From assembly GCA_030692055.1 (NCBI GenBank), contig JAUYCY010000072.1:1-64000 (forward strand): a DNA stretch of 64,000 nt, written 5' to 3'. The notes below the pieces were generated by a model. That model searched no databases. It saw nothing but the letters and a program-made list of their open reading frames with translations, and was not told where the DNA came from. This document shows, one piece after another, positions 41,420 through 48,938 of this stretch. Each line of letters begins with the position of its first letter. The stretch's first letter is position 1. The DNA comes from Candidatus Omnitrophota bacterium. GTDB lineage: Bacteria; Omnitrophota; Koll11; Duberdicusellales; 4484-171. Both the position numbers and the translations under genes were made by a program.

Positions 41420-42475
41420 GTGTATAGGTATTACATCTTAACTTTTTTAATCGCTTGCGGCGTATCTCTCTTGCTTACACCGTTAGTCCGGCGCCTTAGC
41501 CTGCGCATGGGCTGGTTAGATAAGCCTAACTGGAGGAAGATTAATAAGAAACCGATGCCTTTAGTAGGAGGGTTGGCATTATATATCGGCTTTGCGGTTT
41601 CTTTGCTTTTTGTAATTTTTCAAGAGCCCTTTCGCCAGAATAGCGATAAATTTTTCGGGTTTCTTGCCAGTTCATTTATTATTGTCTTAATAGGCATTGC
41701 CGACGATACTAAAGGGCTGACTCCCCGTCGGAAATTATTTTATCAAATCGTTGCCAGCACGATAGCGGTTATGTGCGGTTATACAATATTTAAAGTCAGT
41801 AATCCTCTGGGCGCCGGTTATTTCCATATCCCGATTTTGCTGGCAGTAGGCCTGACAATAGTGTGGATAGTGGGGTTCACTAATGCGGTCAATCTTATGG
41901 ACGGCCTTGATGGGTTAGCCGCAGGAGTTACGACCATAATCGCTACCAGTCTTTTTTTCTCCACGGTAAAGGGCAATAATCCCACGGCGGCGCTTTTATC
42001 TATTGCTTTAGCAGGAAGTTGCTTGGGATTTTTGCGGCACAATTTTTATCCGGCCAAGATATTTATGGGCGATACCGGAAGCATGTTTTTAGGCTTTGCG
42101 CTTGCGCTTATTTCCATTGAAGGAGCCTATAAGGGTGCAACCTTGGTTACGCTTATCATCCCGATTATCGCTATGGGAGTTCCGCTGGCTGACACGGCTT
42201 TATCAATTTTAAGGCGTTTAATCAGTGGAAACAGCGTATTCAACGCTGATAAAGAACACATCCATCATAAATTATTAATTCGCGAGGGAACGCAAAGAAA
42301 AGCAGTATTGACTCTTTACTTTTTGACTATCAGCTTCGGTTTGATTGCAATTGCACTGAGCGGCATGAAAGGAGTTTGGGCATTTTTTGCGATATTGATT
42401 ACTGCAATACTTACTTTGCGCTGGATTATTAATGCCGGTTTAGTTGATTTTATCAGAAAGATAAACGGAGATTAA
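41420..42475 (+). CDS. wecA-like: WecA/MraY-family glycosyl-1-phosphate transferase
   Basis: The 351-residue protein with about ten membrane helices starts at GTG (41420) after GGAGAG. It has the conserved cytoplasmic loops GIADDTKGLTPRRK, NLMDGLDGLAAG, FMGDTGSMFLGF and HIHHKLL. It links a sugar phosphate to undecaprenyl phosphate, the first step of glycan assembly, so it is the likely initiating enzyme of this EPS locus. It lies one base from the exosortase gene. Confidence 0.92.
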   Translation: MYRYYILTFLIACGVSLLLTPLVRRLSLRMGWLDKPNWRKINKKPMPLVGGLALYIGFAVSLLFVIFQEPFRQNSDKFFGFLASSFIIVLIGIADDTKGLTPRRKLFYQIVASTIAVMCGYTIFKVSNPLGAGYFHIPILLAVGLTIVWIVGFTNAVNLMDGLDGLAAGVTTIIATSLFFSTVKGNNPTAALLSIALAGSCLGFLRHNFYPAKIFMGDTGSMFLGFALALISIEGAYKGATLVTLIIPIIAMGVPLADTALSILRRLISGNSVFNADKEHIHHKLLIREGTQRKAVLTLYFLTISFGLIAIALSGMKGVWAFFAILITAILTLRWIINAGLVDFIRKINGD

Positions 42476-42476
42476 A

Positions 42477-43292
42477 ATGATAAAAAAAGGTGATTATATA
42501 AAATTGGCAGTTTTATTTTTGTTGGTGGTTATTGCTTATATCCCGACTTTTAGCTGGATGTATATTCGATGGACAGTGAGAGATACTTATTATAGCCATG
42601 GATTCCTGATTCCTTTTATTAGTTTGTTTCTGATTTGGCAAAGAAGGAGCGAATTAAGCAAGATAAAAATACAACCCTCATCGCAAGGCTGGATTTTATT
42701 CATATCGGCAATTGTGGTGCATGTCTTGTGCGTAAGATTCAGGGTTTCCTTTTTATCGGGCTTTAGTTTAATTTTTACTTTGATGGGCCTGGTATTACTG
42801 TCGTTGGGTAAAGAATATTTAAAGAAAGTTTTGTTTTCGGTGATATTTCTTGCGTTTATGATTCCCTTGCCAGAAGTAGCGATTGCGAATTTAAGTTTCC
42901 GGCTGAAAATTTTTGCCGCGCAGATAGCGACATTTGTTATCCGCGCATTCGGTGTGGTCGCGATAAGAGAGGGCAGCGTTATAAGAACTGCGCATTCTTA
43001 TATCATGGTAGAGGACCCTTGTTCTGGGATAAGGTCTTTGGTTGCCTTGATTGCCTTGGGCGCTTTGATGGCGTATTTTAGTAATATTTCAAAAACAAAG
43101 AAAGTAATACTTTTTATTTCTTCGGTTCCCATCGCTATCGCTACCAACGTAGTAAGGATAGTTGCATTGAGTTTAGCCAGTGAAATGTATGGAACTAAAT
43201 TAGCCTTAGGTTTGTTTCATAATATCATGGGGGTTTTGGTGTTTGTGTTGGCTTTTTTTGGGTTGGTATTAATCGGAAAAATTCTGGAGTGA
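42477..43292 (+). CDS. xrt: Exosortase (XrtA/EpsH-type)
   Basis: The 271-residue protein has about eight membrane helices and the three conserved catalytic-type residues: Cys182 (EDPCSGIRSL), Arg227 (NVVRIV) and His248 (FHNIMG). Exosortases cut PEP-CTERM proteins and are thought to link them to a cell-surface target. Four likely substrates lie at 45080-47921. It precedes epsI by three bases, a usual pairing. The exact subtype (XrtA or other) cannot be fixed by eye. Confidence 0.93.
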   Translation: MIKKGDYIKLAVLFLLVVIAYIPTFSWMYIRWTVRDTYYSHGFLIPFISLFLIWQRRSELSKIKIQPSSQGWILFISAIVVHVLCVRFRVSFLSGFSLIFTLMGLVLLSLGKEYLKKVLFSVIFLAFMIPLPEVAIANLSFRLKIFAAQIATFVIRAFGVVAIREGSVIRTAHSYIMVEDPCSGIRSLVALIALGALMAYFSNISKTKKVILFISSVPIAIATNVVRIVALSLASEMYGTKLALGLFHNIMGVLVFVLAFFGLVLIGKILE

Positions 43293-43295
43293 TTT

Positions 43296-43907
43296 ATGAA
43301 AAATAAAAGTTTTATTGTTGTGGCAATGATACTGGTTGCTGTAGCGGTTATTGCAAATAAGCCGTTTAAGTTTGATTTATCGGAGAGTGTTAAAGTTACC
43401 GATTTTCCTAAGACGATAGGGGGGTGGGAAGGGGCGGATATGGCGCTTTCCGAGCGCGATTACGAAATACTGGAAACAAGGAATCTATTTGTGCGTGATT
43501 ACAAAAATAAAAACGGAGATTCGGTGTATCTTTACATAATTTATGCCGGCGACAACCGCAGGGCTTTACATCCTCCTGAGGTTTGTTACACCGGCGGCGG
43601 AGCGACGATAGCAGAAAAATCAGTTATACCAATAACCGCTTCTATCACTGCTAATAAGTTTACTATTGAGGAGAAAAATTCGCGACAATTGGTAGTTTAT
43701 TGGTTTAAATCAACCCAGCTAAATACTTATAGTTACTTAAAGCAGCAGCTTAAAATTGTGGTGGATCGCTTATTCGGTAAGAAGACATCAGGAGCGCTTA
43801 TTAGAGTATCTACGGATATAAAAGGCAATAATTTAGATTCAGCAGTTAAATTGGTTAAATCATTCTGTGTTCAAGTTGAGCCGTTGTTGGATAAGTATGT
43901 ACCGTAG
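43296..43907 (+). CDS. epsI: EpsI-family protein (exosortase-associated)
   Basis: The 203-residue protein has one N-terminal membrane helix and the EpsI domain with ALHPPEVCYTGGG, a Cys-containing conserved motif, and a QLVVYWFK strand. It always accompanies exosortase in EPS loci and is sometimes fused to it. It is the last gene of the plus-strand EPS locus; a convergent ORF6N gene follows. Confidence 0.9.
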   Translation: MKNKSFIVVAMILVAVAVIANKPFKFDLSESVKVTDFPKTIGGWEGADMALSERDYEILETRNLFVRDYKNKNGDSVYLYIIYAGDNRRALHPPEVCYTGGGATIAEKSVIPITASITANKFTIEEKNSRQLVVYWFKSTQLNTYSYLKQQLKIVVDRLFGKKTSGALIRVSTDIKGNNLDSAVKLVKSFCVQVEPLLDKYVP

Positions 43908-43941
43908 TTCAAGTTGCCCAGTGCCCCAGTGACCCGCGACT

Positions 43942-44451
43942 TTAAGAATGAAATCCAATTTTTCTTTTTTCTTCAGCTGGTGGTTGCAATAACTGCCTGA
44001 TTGCTTCAAAGATATCCTGTATCTTCTTATCGTGATTGGCATATTTTTTCTCAAGCGCTTCAAGTTTTATTGCCAAGTCTTTATGTGTTAGAAGTAATTC
44101 TCTAAGCTTTGTGAATGCCCGCATAATCATAATATTCACTTGAACTGCTCTTTTACTTTTTAAGACACTTGACAACATAGCAACTCCCTGTTCAGTAAAA
44201 ACATAGGAAAGCCTTCTTGTACCACCCCAACTTGATATTCCAAAATGGAATATCAAGTTACTAACTTCTTGCTTTGTAAGCTGATACATAAAGTCATCAG
44301 GGAATCTCTCAATATTTCTTTTAACCGCCTTATTCAAATTAAAGGTAGCCACTCCATAAAGCTTAGCTAAGTCACGGTCAATCATTACCTTTTTGCCTCT
44401 TATTTCTAAAATCTTAGTAGCTATTAGTTCAACCGCGATTATTTTACTCAC
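43942..44451 (-). CDS. ORF6N-domain DNA-binding protein
   Basis: The 169-residue protein has an ORF6N domain ([26 protein letters not shown] to [13 protein letters not shown], residues about 7-95) and a C-terminal coiled coil (about 115-160). ORF6N proteins occur in phages and as chromosomal copies; function is poorly known. It starts at GTG (44451-44449) with AAGGAGG five bases upstream. The codons around Phe in [12 protein letters not shown] form a perfect 14-base-arm palindrome (44229-44259). Confidence 0.85.
   Translation of the reverse strand: MSKIIAVELIATKILEIRGKKVMIDRDLAKLYGVATFNLNKAVKRNIERFPDDFMYQLTKQEVSNLIFHFGISSWGGTRRLSYVFTEQGVAMLSSVLKSKRAVQVNIMIMRAFTKLRELLLTHKDLAIKLEALEKKYANHDKKIQDIFEAIRQLLQPPAEEKRKIGFHS
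44229..44259. repeat. Palindrome in the ORF6N gene
   Basis: AACTTGATATTCCA and TGGAATATCAAGTT form 14-base arms around a 3-base centre. The centre is the Phe codon just before SSWGG. Confidence 0.8.
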
Positions 44452-44586
44452 TTTTTCCTCCTTGCGGACTGGTTTGGTTGATAACGTGAAAACATAAGGG
44501 AATTCTCTTGCCCCGCCATAACTTGAAGTCACAAATTGTGACTTCAAAAAACCTGCGACTTGGAATTTGTGGCCTGGGACCCGCAA
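44452..44586 (-). pseudogene. Fragment of a second ORF6N gene
   Basis: In frame and directly upstream of the ORF6N start, the sequence encodes [18 protein letters not shown] and YVFT, a diverged copy of the internal ORF6N segment. It contains its own palindrome TTGAAGTCACAA-T-TTGTGACTTCAA (44523-44547 on the plus strand) at the same codons. It is cut off upstream by a heptamer array. It is not expected to be translated. Confidence 0.6.
44549..44576. repeat. Heptamer array 5 (minus-strand orientation)
   Basis: On the minus strand the units are CAGGCCA, CAAATTC, CAAGTCG and CAGGTTT: four heptamers and 28 bases, like those in the GT4 fusion. It forms the upstream edge of the ORF6N fragment. Confidence 0.65.
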
Positions 44587-44630
44587 TATGTTTACTTAGG
44601 GCTAATTTATGTTGAGATTGATAAAATACT

Positions 44631-44655
44631 TAACTTATTATATTACAATAAGTTA
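44631..44655. repeat. Palindrome TAACTTATT/AATAAGTTA
   Basis: Nine-base arms around a seven-base loop in the gap before the PEP-CTERM group. It shares its TAACTTA core with the hairpins at 5304 and 12771. Confidence 0.5.
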
Positions 44656-44820
44656 TAGATAATTAGGAGAAGTTAGGCGAAGGGTGTTGATTTTAATGAA
44701 CAAAGATAAAAATTACTCGGTTAGAACCTTACCGTCGTCCGGAAGATTAAATTTCGTTGTTATAACTCATTGAAAAATAAGGGATTAAAAAATTAAAAAT
44801 TTTTGGTAAAAACCTCAAGT

Positions 44821-44835
44821 TGGCATAAAAAATGC
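44821..44835 (+). promoter_or_regulatory. Sigma-54 (-24/-12) promoter of the PEP-CTERM group
   Basis: TGGCATAAAAAATGC has GG and GC ten bases apart and is preceded by AAGT, as at 14541. About 30 bases downstream both sites have AGGAACT. The start is expected near 44847, giving a leader of about 230 bases. Confidence 0.78.
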
Positions 44836-44895
44836 TTAATATATACATGAGGAACTAAATAATCACTAATTTTGACAACCGACACCAATAAAAAA

Positions 44896-44991
44896 GGCCA
44901 GTTAAGGCAGCCGGTAAGCTAATCCTTAACTAGCCAGCCATTAAGAAAACCACCCGAAATCCCGAAAAACTTAGAGGGAATGGCGTTTTCT
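44896..44991 (+). other. Structured leader of the first PEP-CTERM mRNA
   Basis: GGCCAGTTAAGG (44896-44907) pairs with CCTTAACTAGCC (44924-44935) with one mismatch. AGAAAAC (44944-44950) pairs with GTTTTCT (44985-44991) and encloses CCC/GGG and CC/GG helices. A short T run follows (44999-45003). Together they could act as a riboregulator or attenuator. No known riboswitch class was recognised. Confidence 0.5.
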
Positions 44992-45079
44992 GCGGCTATT
45001 TTTATTATAACTAATACCTCACAAAATTCAAGACAAAATATAAATAATAGGGGAGCAATTTAAAAAGGAGTAAGGAAAG

Positions 45080-45715
45080 ATGGTAAAACGATTTACAGCA
45101 GTTTTATTTTTAATCTCTTTAGTATTAGTTTGGAATAAAGCCTATGCCGTACCAAACCTGCAAATATATATACCAGGGGCATCTTACATTGACGAGACAT
45201 GGGAGATAGCCTCTTCTGATTTTGAGCTTTGGGTGATTGCTGCTAACCGTAACCTTAAGGATGTCTATCTTACGATGGCAGTTCCTGATGATACGGGCAG
45301 TATCGCTTTAACTTCGCAAACCACAGGCGACTCTTTCACATATTCCTCTTTTTCTTATGGCACTCCATATTCTACTTATGGCCAGCTCAATAACACGTTA
45401 CCTACGCACGGAATTTATCCCAGTTATTATGCCCAGCATTCTTTAGGCGATATTCCTTTGGGTTCCGAGACGGTTTACGACATGGTAGGAGGAGGTAGCG
45501 CTACCGGAACAATTCTAAAATTTGATGTGTCGGTTTCCGGGTTTAGTAACTCACACTATGATGCCTACGGTTATTATTTGAATCCCAATAAACCTCATTA
45601 TACTTTTTCGCCATTTTCACATGATGGTGCTCATACTCCCGAACCCGCCAGCCTTTCGCTTTTGGGGTTGGGGTTATTGGGAGTGTTTATACGTAACAAA
45701 AGATATTTAAGATAG
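45080..45715 (+). CDS. PEP-CTERM protein 1
   Basis: The 211-residue secreted protein has a signal peptide (residues 1-23, ending AYA), a beta-rich body starting PNLQIYIPGA and a C-terminal PEP-CTERM tail: PEPAS, a hydrophobic helix and the basic end NKRYLR. The body resembles the choice-of-anchor N group as I remember it. It is the first gene after the sigma-54 promoter, with a strong AAAAAGGAG before the ATG. It is a likely exosortase substrate. Confidence 0.88.
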   Translation: MVKRFTAVLFLISLVLVWNKAYAVPNLQIYIPGASYIDETWEIASSDFELWVIAANRNLKDVYLTMAVPDDTGSIALTSQTTGDSFTYSSFSYGTPYSTYGQLNNTLPTHGIYPSYYAQHSLGDIPLGSETVYDMVGGGSATGTILKFDVSVSGFSNSHYDAYGYYLNPNKPHYTFSPFSHDGAHTPEPASLSLLGLGLLGVFIRNKRYLR

Positions 45716-45727
45716 AGGAGGAAAAAA

Positions 45728-46768
45728 ATGACAAAAAAATTCTTAGGATTACTTATATCTATACCAGTTGTGTTTTTTCTTTTCGTTGGACAAGCGGAGG
45801 CAGTCTCCTTTTCTGTTGATTGGGGTGCTACTGGTACAGATGGGAGCGCCATTGAAGCTTTATATGGTACAGGGACCCGTCCCAGCACCGTCTATAACTC
45901 AGACCTCTCGGGGACCAATACCATAGGTGCTTCTGGGGATGATATCGGCGCCGATGCCACGCCTTTTGACGACGGCCATAACGTTGATGCCATTCACTTC
46001 GGTCCTGGGATTGATCCGGCGTTAGTCGGCTATTATTATTTCTCCTTAGATTGGGGTGCAGGATATGGCACTGGCCCGTACCCATCGGGTTCTGGAACTG
46101 AAGCAGCCCAAGGAACGGGAACTGCGCCTAGCAACGTGTATTTGTCTACAGGTAATGGGACAAATGAAAATCCTTACCCTTTCTCCGGCCCCGACATGGG
46201 GATAAAACCTTTCACAGGTAGTAACCTCGATGCTTTTGACCTTCATGACTTTACCTCACCGGATTCATACCCTCTATACTTTTCGCTAGATCTCTATGGG
46301 CTGGATGGCATCGACTACGATGATGACGGGACAGACGACATCACTGTCGGCGGGGCTGATATTCTGGTTAGCTATGGAAATGGCATGTTTTCGACTGCTG
46401 TTACAGCAGCCCAGTTAGGTCTGGAGGAATATGATAACCTCGACGCCCTCACCCGACTTTCCGACGAAAGTTGGCTTTTCTCGGTGGACTGGGGCTCTCA
46501 GGGGTTCGAAGGTACCGCCGTTTACGGCGCTGCGGGAACAGGACGTAGGCCAGCCAACATCTATCGGTCGTTCGGGGATGGGACGAATTACCTATGGCTC
46601 TCTAGTGAAGCTCTTGGGCTTCCTTCAGGACATGACGCAAATTGGTATGGTCCCAATCTTGATGCTTTAGACGTTGCCGCAATTCCCGAACCCGCCAGCC
46701 TTTCGCTTTTAGGGCTAGGATTATTAGGATTGCTGGGCATAGGTAGAAAGAAGGTAGCAAAGACTTAG
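45728..46768 (+). CDS. PEP-CTERM protein 2
   Basis: The 346-residue secreted protein has a signal peptide (to about residue 26, QAEA). The body carries repeated motifs: VDWGATGTDGSAIEALYGTG, LDWGAGYGTG and VDWGSQGFEGTAVYGAAGTG, each followed by a RP/AP-S/A-N/T-xY segment and an NxDA motif, so two to three internal repeats of about 90-150 residues. It ends with a PEPAS tail and IGRKKVAKT. The aspartate- and glycine-rich body may bind calcium. GAGGAGG precedes the ATG. Confidence 0.88.
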   Translation: MTKKFLGLLISIPVVFFLFVGQAEAVSFSVDWGATGTDGSAIEALYGTGTRPSTVYNSDLSGTNTIGASGDDIGADATPFDDGHNVDAIHFGPGIDPALVGYYYFSLDWGAGYGTGPYPSGSGTEAAQGTGTAPSNVYLSTGNGTNENPYPFSGPDMGIKPFTGSNLDAFDLHDFTSPDSYPLYFSLDLYGLDGIDYDDDGTDDITVGGADILVSYGNGMFSTAVTAAQLGLEEYDNLDALTRLSDESWLFSVDWGSQGFEGTAVYGAAGTGRRPANIYRSFGDGTNYLWLSSEALGLPSGHDANWYGPNLDALDVAAIPEPASLSLLGLGLLGLLGIGRKKVAKT

Positions 46769-46844
46769 ATTTCTAACGCGTTTAAAAGCCACGGGACGCG
46801 GTTTAAATAGAAAAATTAACGAAAGAAGGAGGTGAAAAAAATAA

Positions 46845-47531
46845 ATGAAGAAGTTTACTTTTGTATTAGCAGCATTGGTGATAATGGGAGCAATGTTTAC
46901 AGTTAATGCCCAAGCTTACACGATTGTACCGGGTGGTCCAGGCATACCCGCTTTCTATGGATATGAACATTTTGTTCAAGGTACGAATTTTACTGCTGAT
47001 GTATTATTTGCCGTTTTTGCACCAGGAGATTCAAACAATCCGTACCCTTCGCTATATACTTACACCTATTTAGTTAAGAACAGTGGAGTTAGCGCTGTTC
47101 CTCTAAGTCAGTTTACTGTAGGTATATCACCCTTGATCGCGGGCTCCATAGGAAATGTTCAGAGTTCAAACTGGGCTGCGGATATCTGGGATAACGGCGC
47201 AGGAGATCTTGCACCGTTAGGAGCACCAGTACCACCATTTTATCAAACTGATGACGGTGGTGTAGCATCTTTTCTTCCATACGCAGGTGCTTCTAGTGTT
47301 GTTTATGACTTTCGTCCGCCTACAGGAAATATACCTATAGGTGGTTATAGTCTAACTTTGTTATACACCAGCCCATATGAACCCGGTTTTACATCGGGGT
47401 CATTGCAAGACGGTGGTACATCGGTTTACAAAAGTGTTCCTGGTCCAGTTCCAGAACCTGGGACGATGTTGTTGTTAGGGATGGGTATGTTAGGATTATT
47501 TGGAATAGGAAGGAAAAAAGTAAAGGCCTAG
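46845..47531 (+). CDS. PEP-CTERM protein 3
   Basis: The 228-residue secreted protein has a signal peptide ending AQA (about residue 24), a beta-sandwich-like body and the tail PEPGTMLLLGMG with IGRKKVKA. GGAGGTG precedes the ATG. An attenuator-like region separates it from the next gene. Confidence 0.88.
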   Translation: MKKFTFVLAALVIMGAMFTVNAQAYTIVPGGPGIPAFYGYEHFVQGTNFTADVLFAVFAPGDSNNPYPSLYTYTYLVKNSGVSAVPLSQFTVGISPLIAGSIGNVQSSNWAADIWDNGAGDLAPLGAPVPPFYQTDDGGVASFLPYAGASSVVYDFRPPTGNIPIGGYSLTLLYTSPYEPGFTSGSLQDGGTSVYKSVPGPVPEPGTMLLLGMGMLGLFGIGRKKVKA

Positions 47532-47558
47532 GACTTCCTTCTGGTAAATAATCCGAAA

Positions 47559-47630
47559 TGCCCCCTAAAAGGTGCATTTTCGAAAGTGCAAAAGAATAGG
47601 GGGCAGATCAGTAATGATTTGCCCCTTTTA
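47559..47630 (+). terminator. Terminator with an overlapping alternative hairpin (attenuator-like)
   Basis: Hairpin A pairs 47559-47567 (TGCCCCCTA) with 47597-47605 and encloses a nine-pair inner hairpin (47573-47590). Hairpin B pairs GGGGCAGATCA (47600-47610) with TGATTTGCCCC (47615-47625) around GTAA, followed by TTTTATT, as an intrinsic terminator. Both need 47600-47605, so they exclude each other. Confidence 0.7.
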
Positions 47631-47648
47631 TTCTAAAGGCTGAAAGCA

Positions 47649-47921
47649 ATGATTAAATTAATAAAAAGATTTTACAATTTGTTTTTCTTGGCATTTACTA
47701 CCCTGATTATTTCCGGTTGTAACGGAGGTGGCGGGGGAGGGTCCTTGGGATTTTTAGGAGATACCTTCGGAAGTTCAGGCGGAGGTAGCGTAGGTGGCGG
47801 TTCGACTTCTTTGGCAACCGTTCACACTCCCGAACCCAGCAGTATTCTGCTTCTTGGCAGCGGCCTGCTCGGAATGGCTATTTATGCCAAAGCAAGGTTA
47901 AAAAGCAAGGTCAAAAGATAA
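47649..47921 (+). CDS. Small Gly-rich PEP-CTERM protein with a lipobox
   Basis: The 90-residue protein has a signal peptide with a lipobox IISGC (Cys about residue 24), a Gly/Ser-rich linker of about 35 residues, then PEPSSILLLGSGLLG, a hydrophobic helix and a basic end (KARLKSKVKR). It could be both lipidated at the N-terminus and processed by exosortase at the C-terminus. No good ribosome binding site is seen. Confidence 0.78.
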   Translation: MIKLIKRFYNLFFLAFTTLIISGCNGGGGGGSLGFLGDTFGSSGGGSVGGGSTSLATVHTPEPSSILLLGSGLLGMAIYAKARLKSKVKR

Positions 47922-47975
47922 AGCGTCGTCATATAGATTTTTACGTAACTTATAGTCAAATAAAGAATTTTGACC

Positions 47976-48004
47976 TTGACAAAAAGCCTATGATATGTTA
48001 TATT
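47976..48004 (+). promoter_or_regulatory. Sigma-70 promoter for the 48060-53384 operon
   Basis: TTGACA (47976-47981), a 17-base spacer and TATATT (47999-48004). The start is expected near 48011. Confidence 0.75.
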
Positions 48005-48059
48005 TTAACATCTTTTCTTTTGATGTTGAAAAAAAGCAACACTCCAGAAATAAGCATAA

Positions 48060-48938
48060 ATGAGCTCCTCAAAAACAGAATTGCCCTCAATAAAAAAAGT
48101 ATATAGTACTACAGCAAAATCCTTCAAAAATAACCCCGCCCTTTTTGTCCCGTTTTTAATTTTCGCAATAGTTGAGTTTATATCCTTAATTATCATTTAT
48201 CTGGCTCCGCGCATGCCTTTAAGATTAATCTTAGGCCCGCCTATCAGGACATTCTGGGGAGAGAGGTTTTTACACTATCCTTTCAATTTTCTTTTGCTTC
48301 CTAAACTGCTCAATCTTAGCAGAATGGCCTTGGCCGTAGTTTTTAGTTCTTTATTAACCGGTGCAGCAGTGGCCATGGTTTTTGATGTTTACAGTAAAAA
48401 ACACCCTAAGTTAAGCGCTTGCCTAAAATCAGGGCTTAAAAGATACATTCATCTTTTTGCAATAGTTCTTATTTTCACGGGGTTATTTTATTTTTTAGGA
48501 AAGATAATAACCCAGGGGTTATTAAAATATTTTATGGCCGGACACACCCGGCTCTTATTTTTGAGAGCAGGTATCTGGATGGGCCCTATTTTAACCTGTA
48601 TAAATTTTCTACTCGCTCTTTTAATCCAGTCAGCTTTTATTTATGCTATCCCGATATTGATGATAGAAGAAGAAAAGTTGATTAAATCCATAGTTAAATC
48701 TTTTATTCTGTTTAAAAAGTTATTCATCAAAACTCTTATTTTGGTAGGGCTTCCTATGCTTCTTTATATCCCGATAATGGTTCTACTCAATAATAGCGCC
48801 TTTTTAATTAGTAATGTCTTTCCGGAAAGTATCCTGTTAGTTTTAATCTTAGGTGGTATTATCAGTTCTCTGATTATCGATCCTATAGTTACCATTTCCA
48901 CCACGTTTTTATATTTGATGAATAAGGAAAAGAAATAA
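48060..48938 (+). CDS. Polytopic membrane protein of unknown function
   Basis: The 292-residue protein has about six membrane helices and a pattern like the GDPD-membrane/DUF975-type proteins (KSFILFKKLFIKTLILVGLP), which is only a loose resemblance. It heads an operon with a lipoprotein, a sensor kinase and a sigma-54 activator and overlaps the lipoprotein gene by one base. It might sense or shape the envelope. Confidence 0.7.
   Translation: MSSSKTELPSIKKVYSTTAKSFKNNPALFVPFLIFAIVEFISLIIIYLAPRMPLRLILGPPIRTFWGERFLHYPFNFLLLPKLLNLSRMALAVVFSSLLTGAAVAMVFDVYSKKHPKLSACLKSGLKRYIHLFAIVLIFTGLFYFLGKIITQGLLKYFMAGHTRLLFLRAGIWMGPILTCINFLLALLIQSAFIYAIPILMIEEEKLIKSIVKSFILFKKLFIKTLILVGLPMLLYIPIMVLLNNSAFLISNVFPESILLVLILGGIISSLIIDPIVTISTTFLYLMNKEKK

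Noticed and set aside
42477..43292. Exosortase as a CPBP or rhomboid-like peptidase
   Set aside because: The Cys/Arg/His set and the epsI neighbour fit exosortase, not CPBP or rhomboid families.
44890..44935. Cyclic-di-GMP riboswitch in the PEP-CTERM leader, because of a GGCAGCCGG stretch
   Set aside because: The conserved GEMM core and the tetraloop-receptor parts are absent; only a short string agrees.
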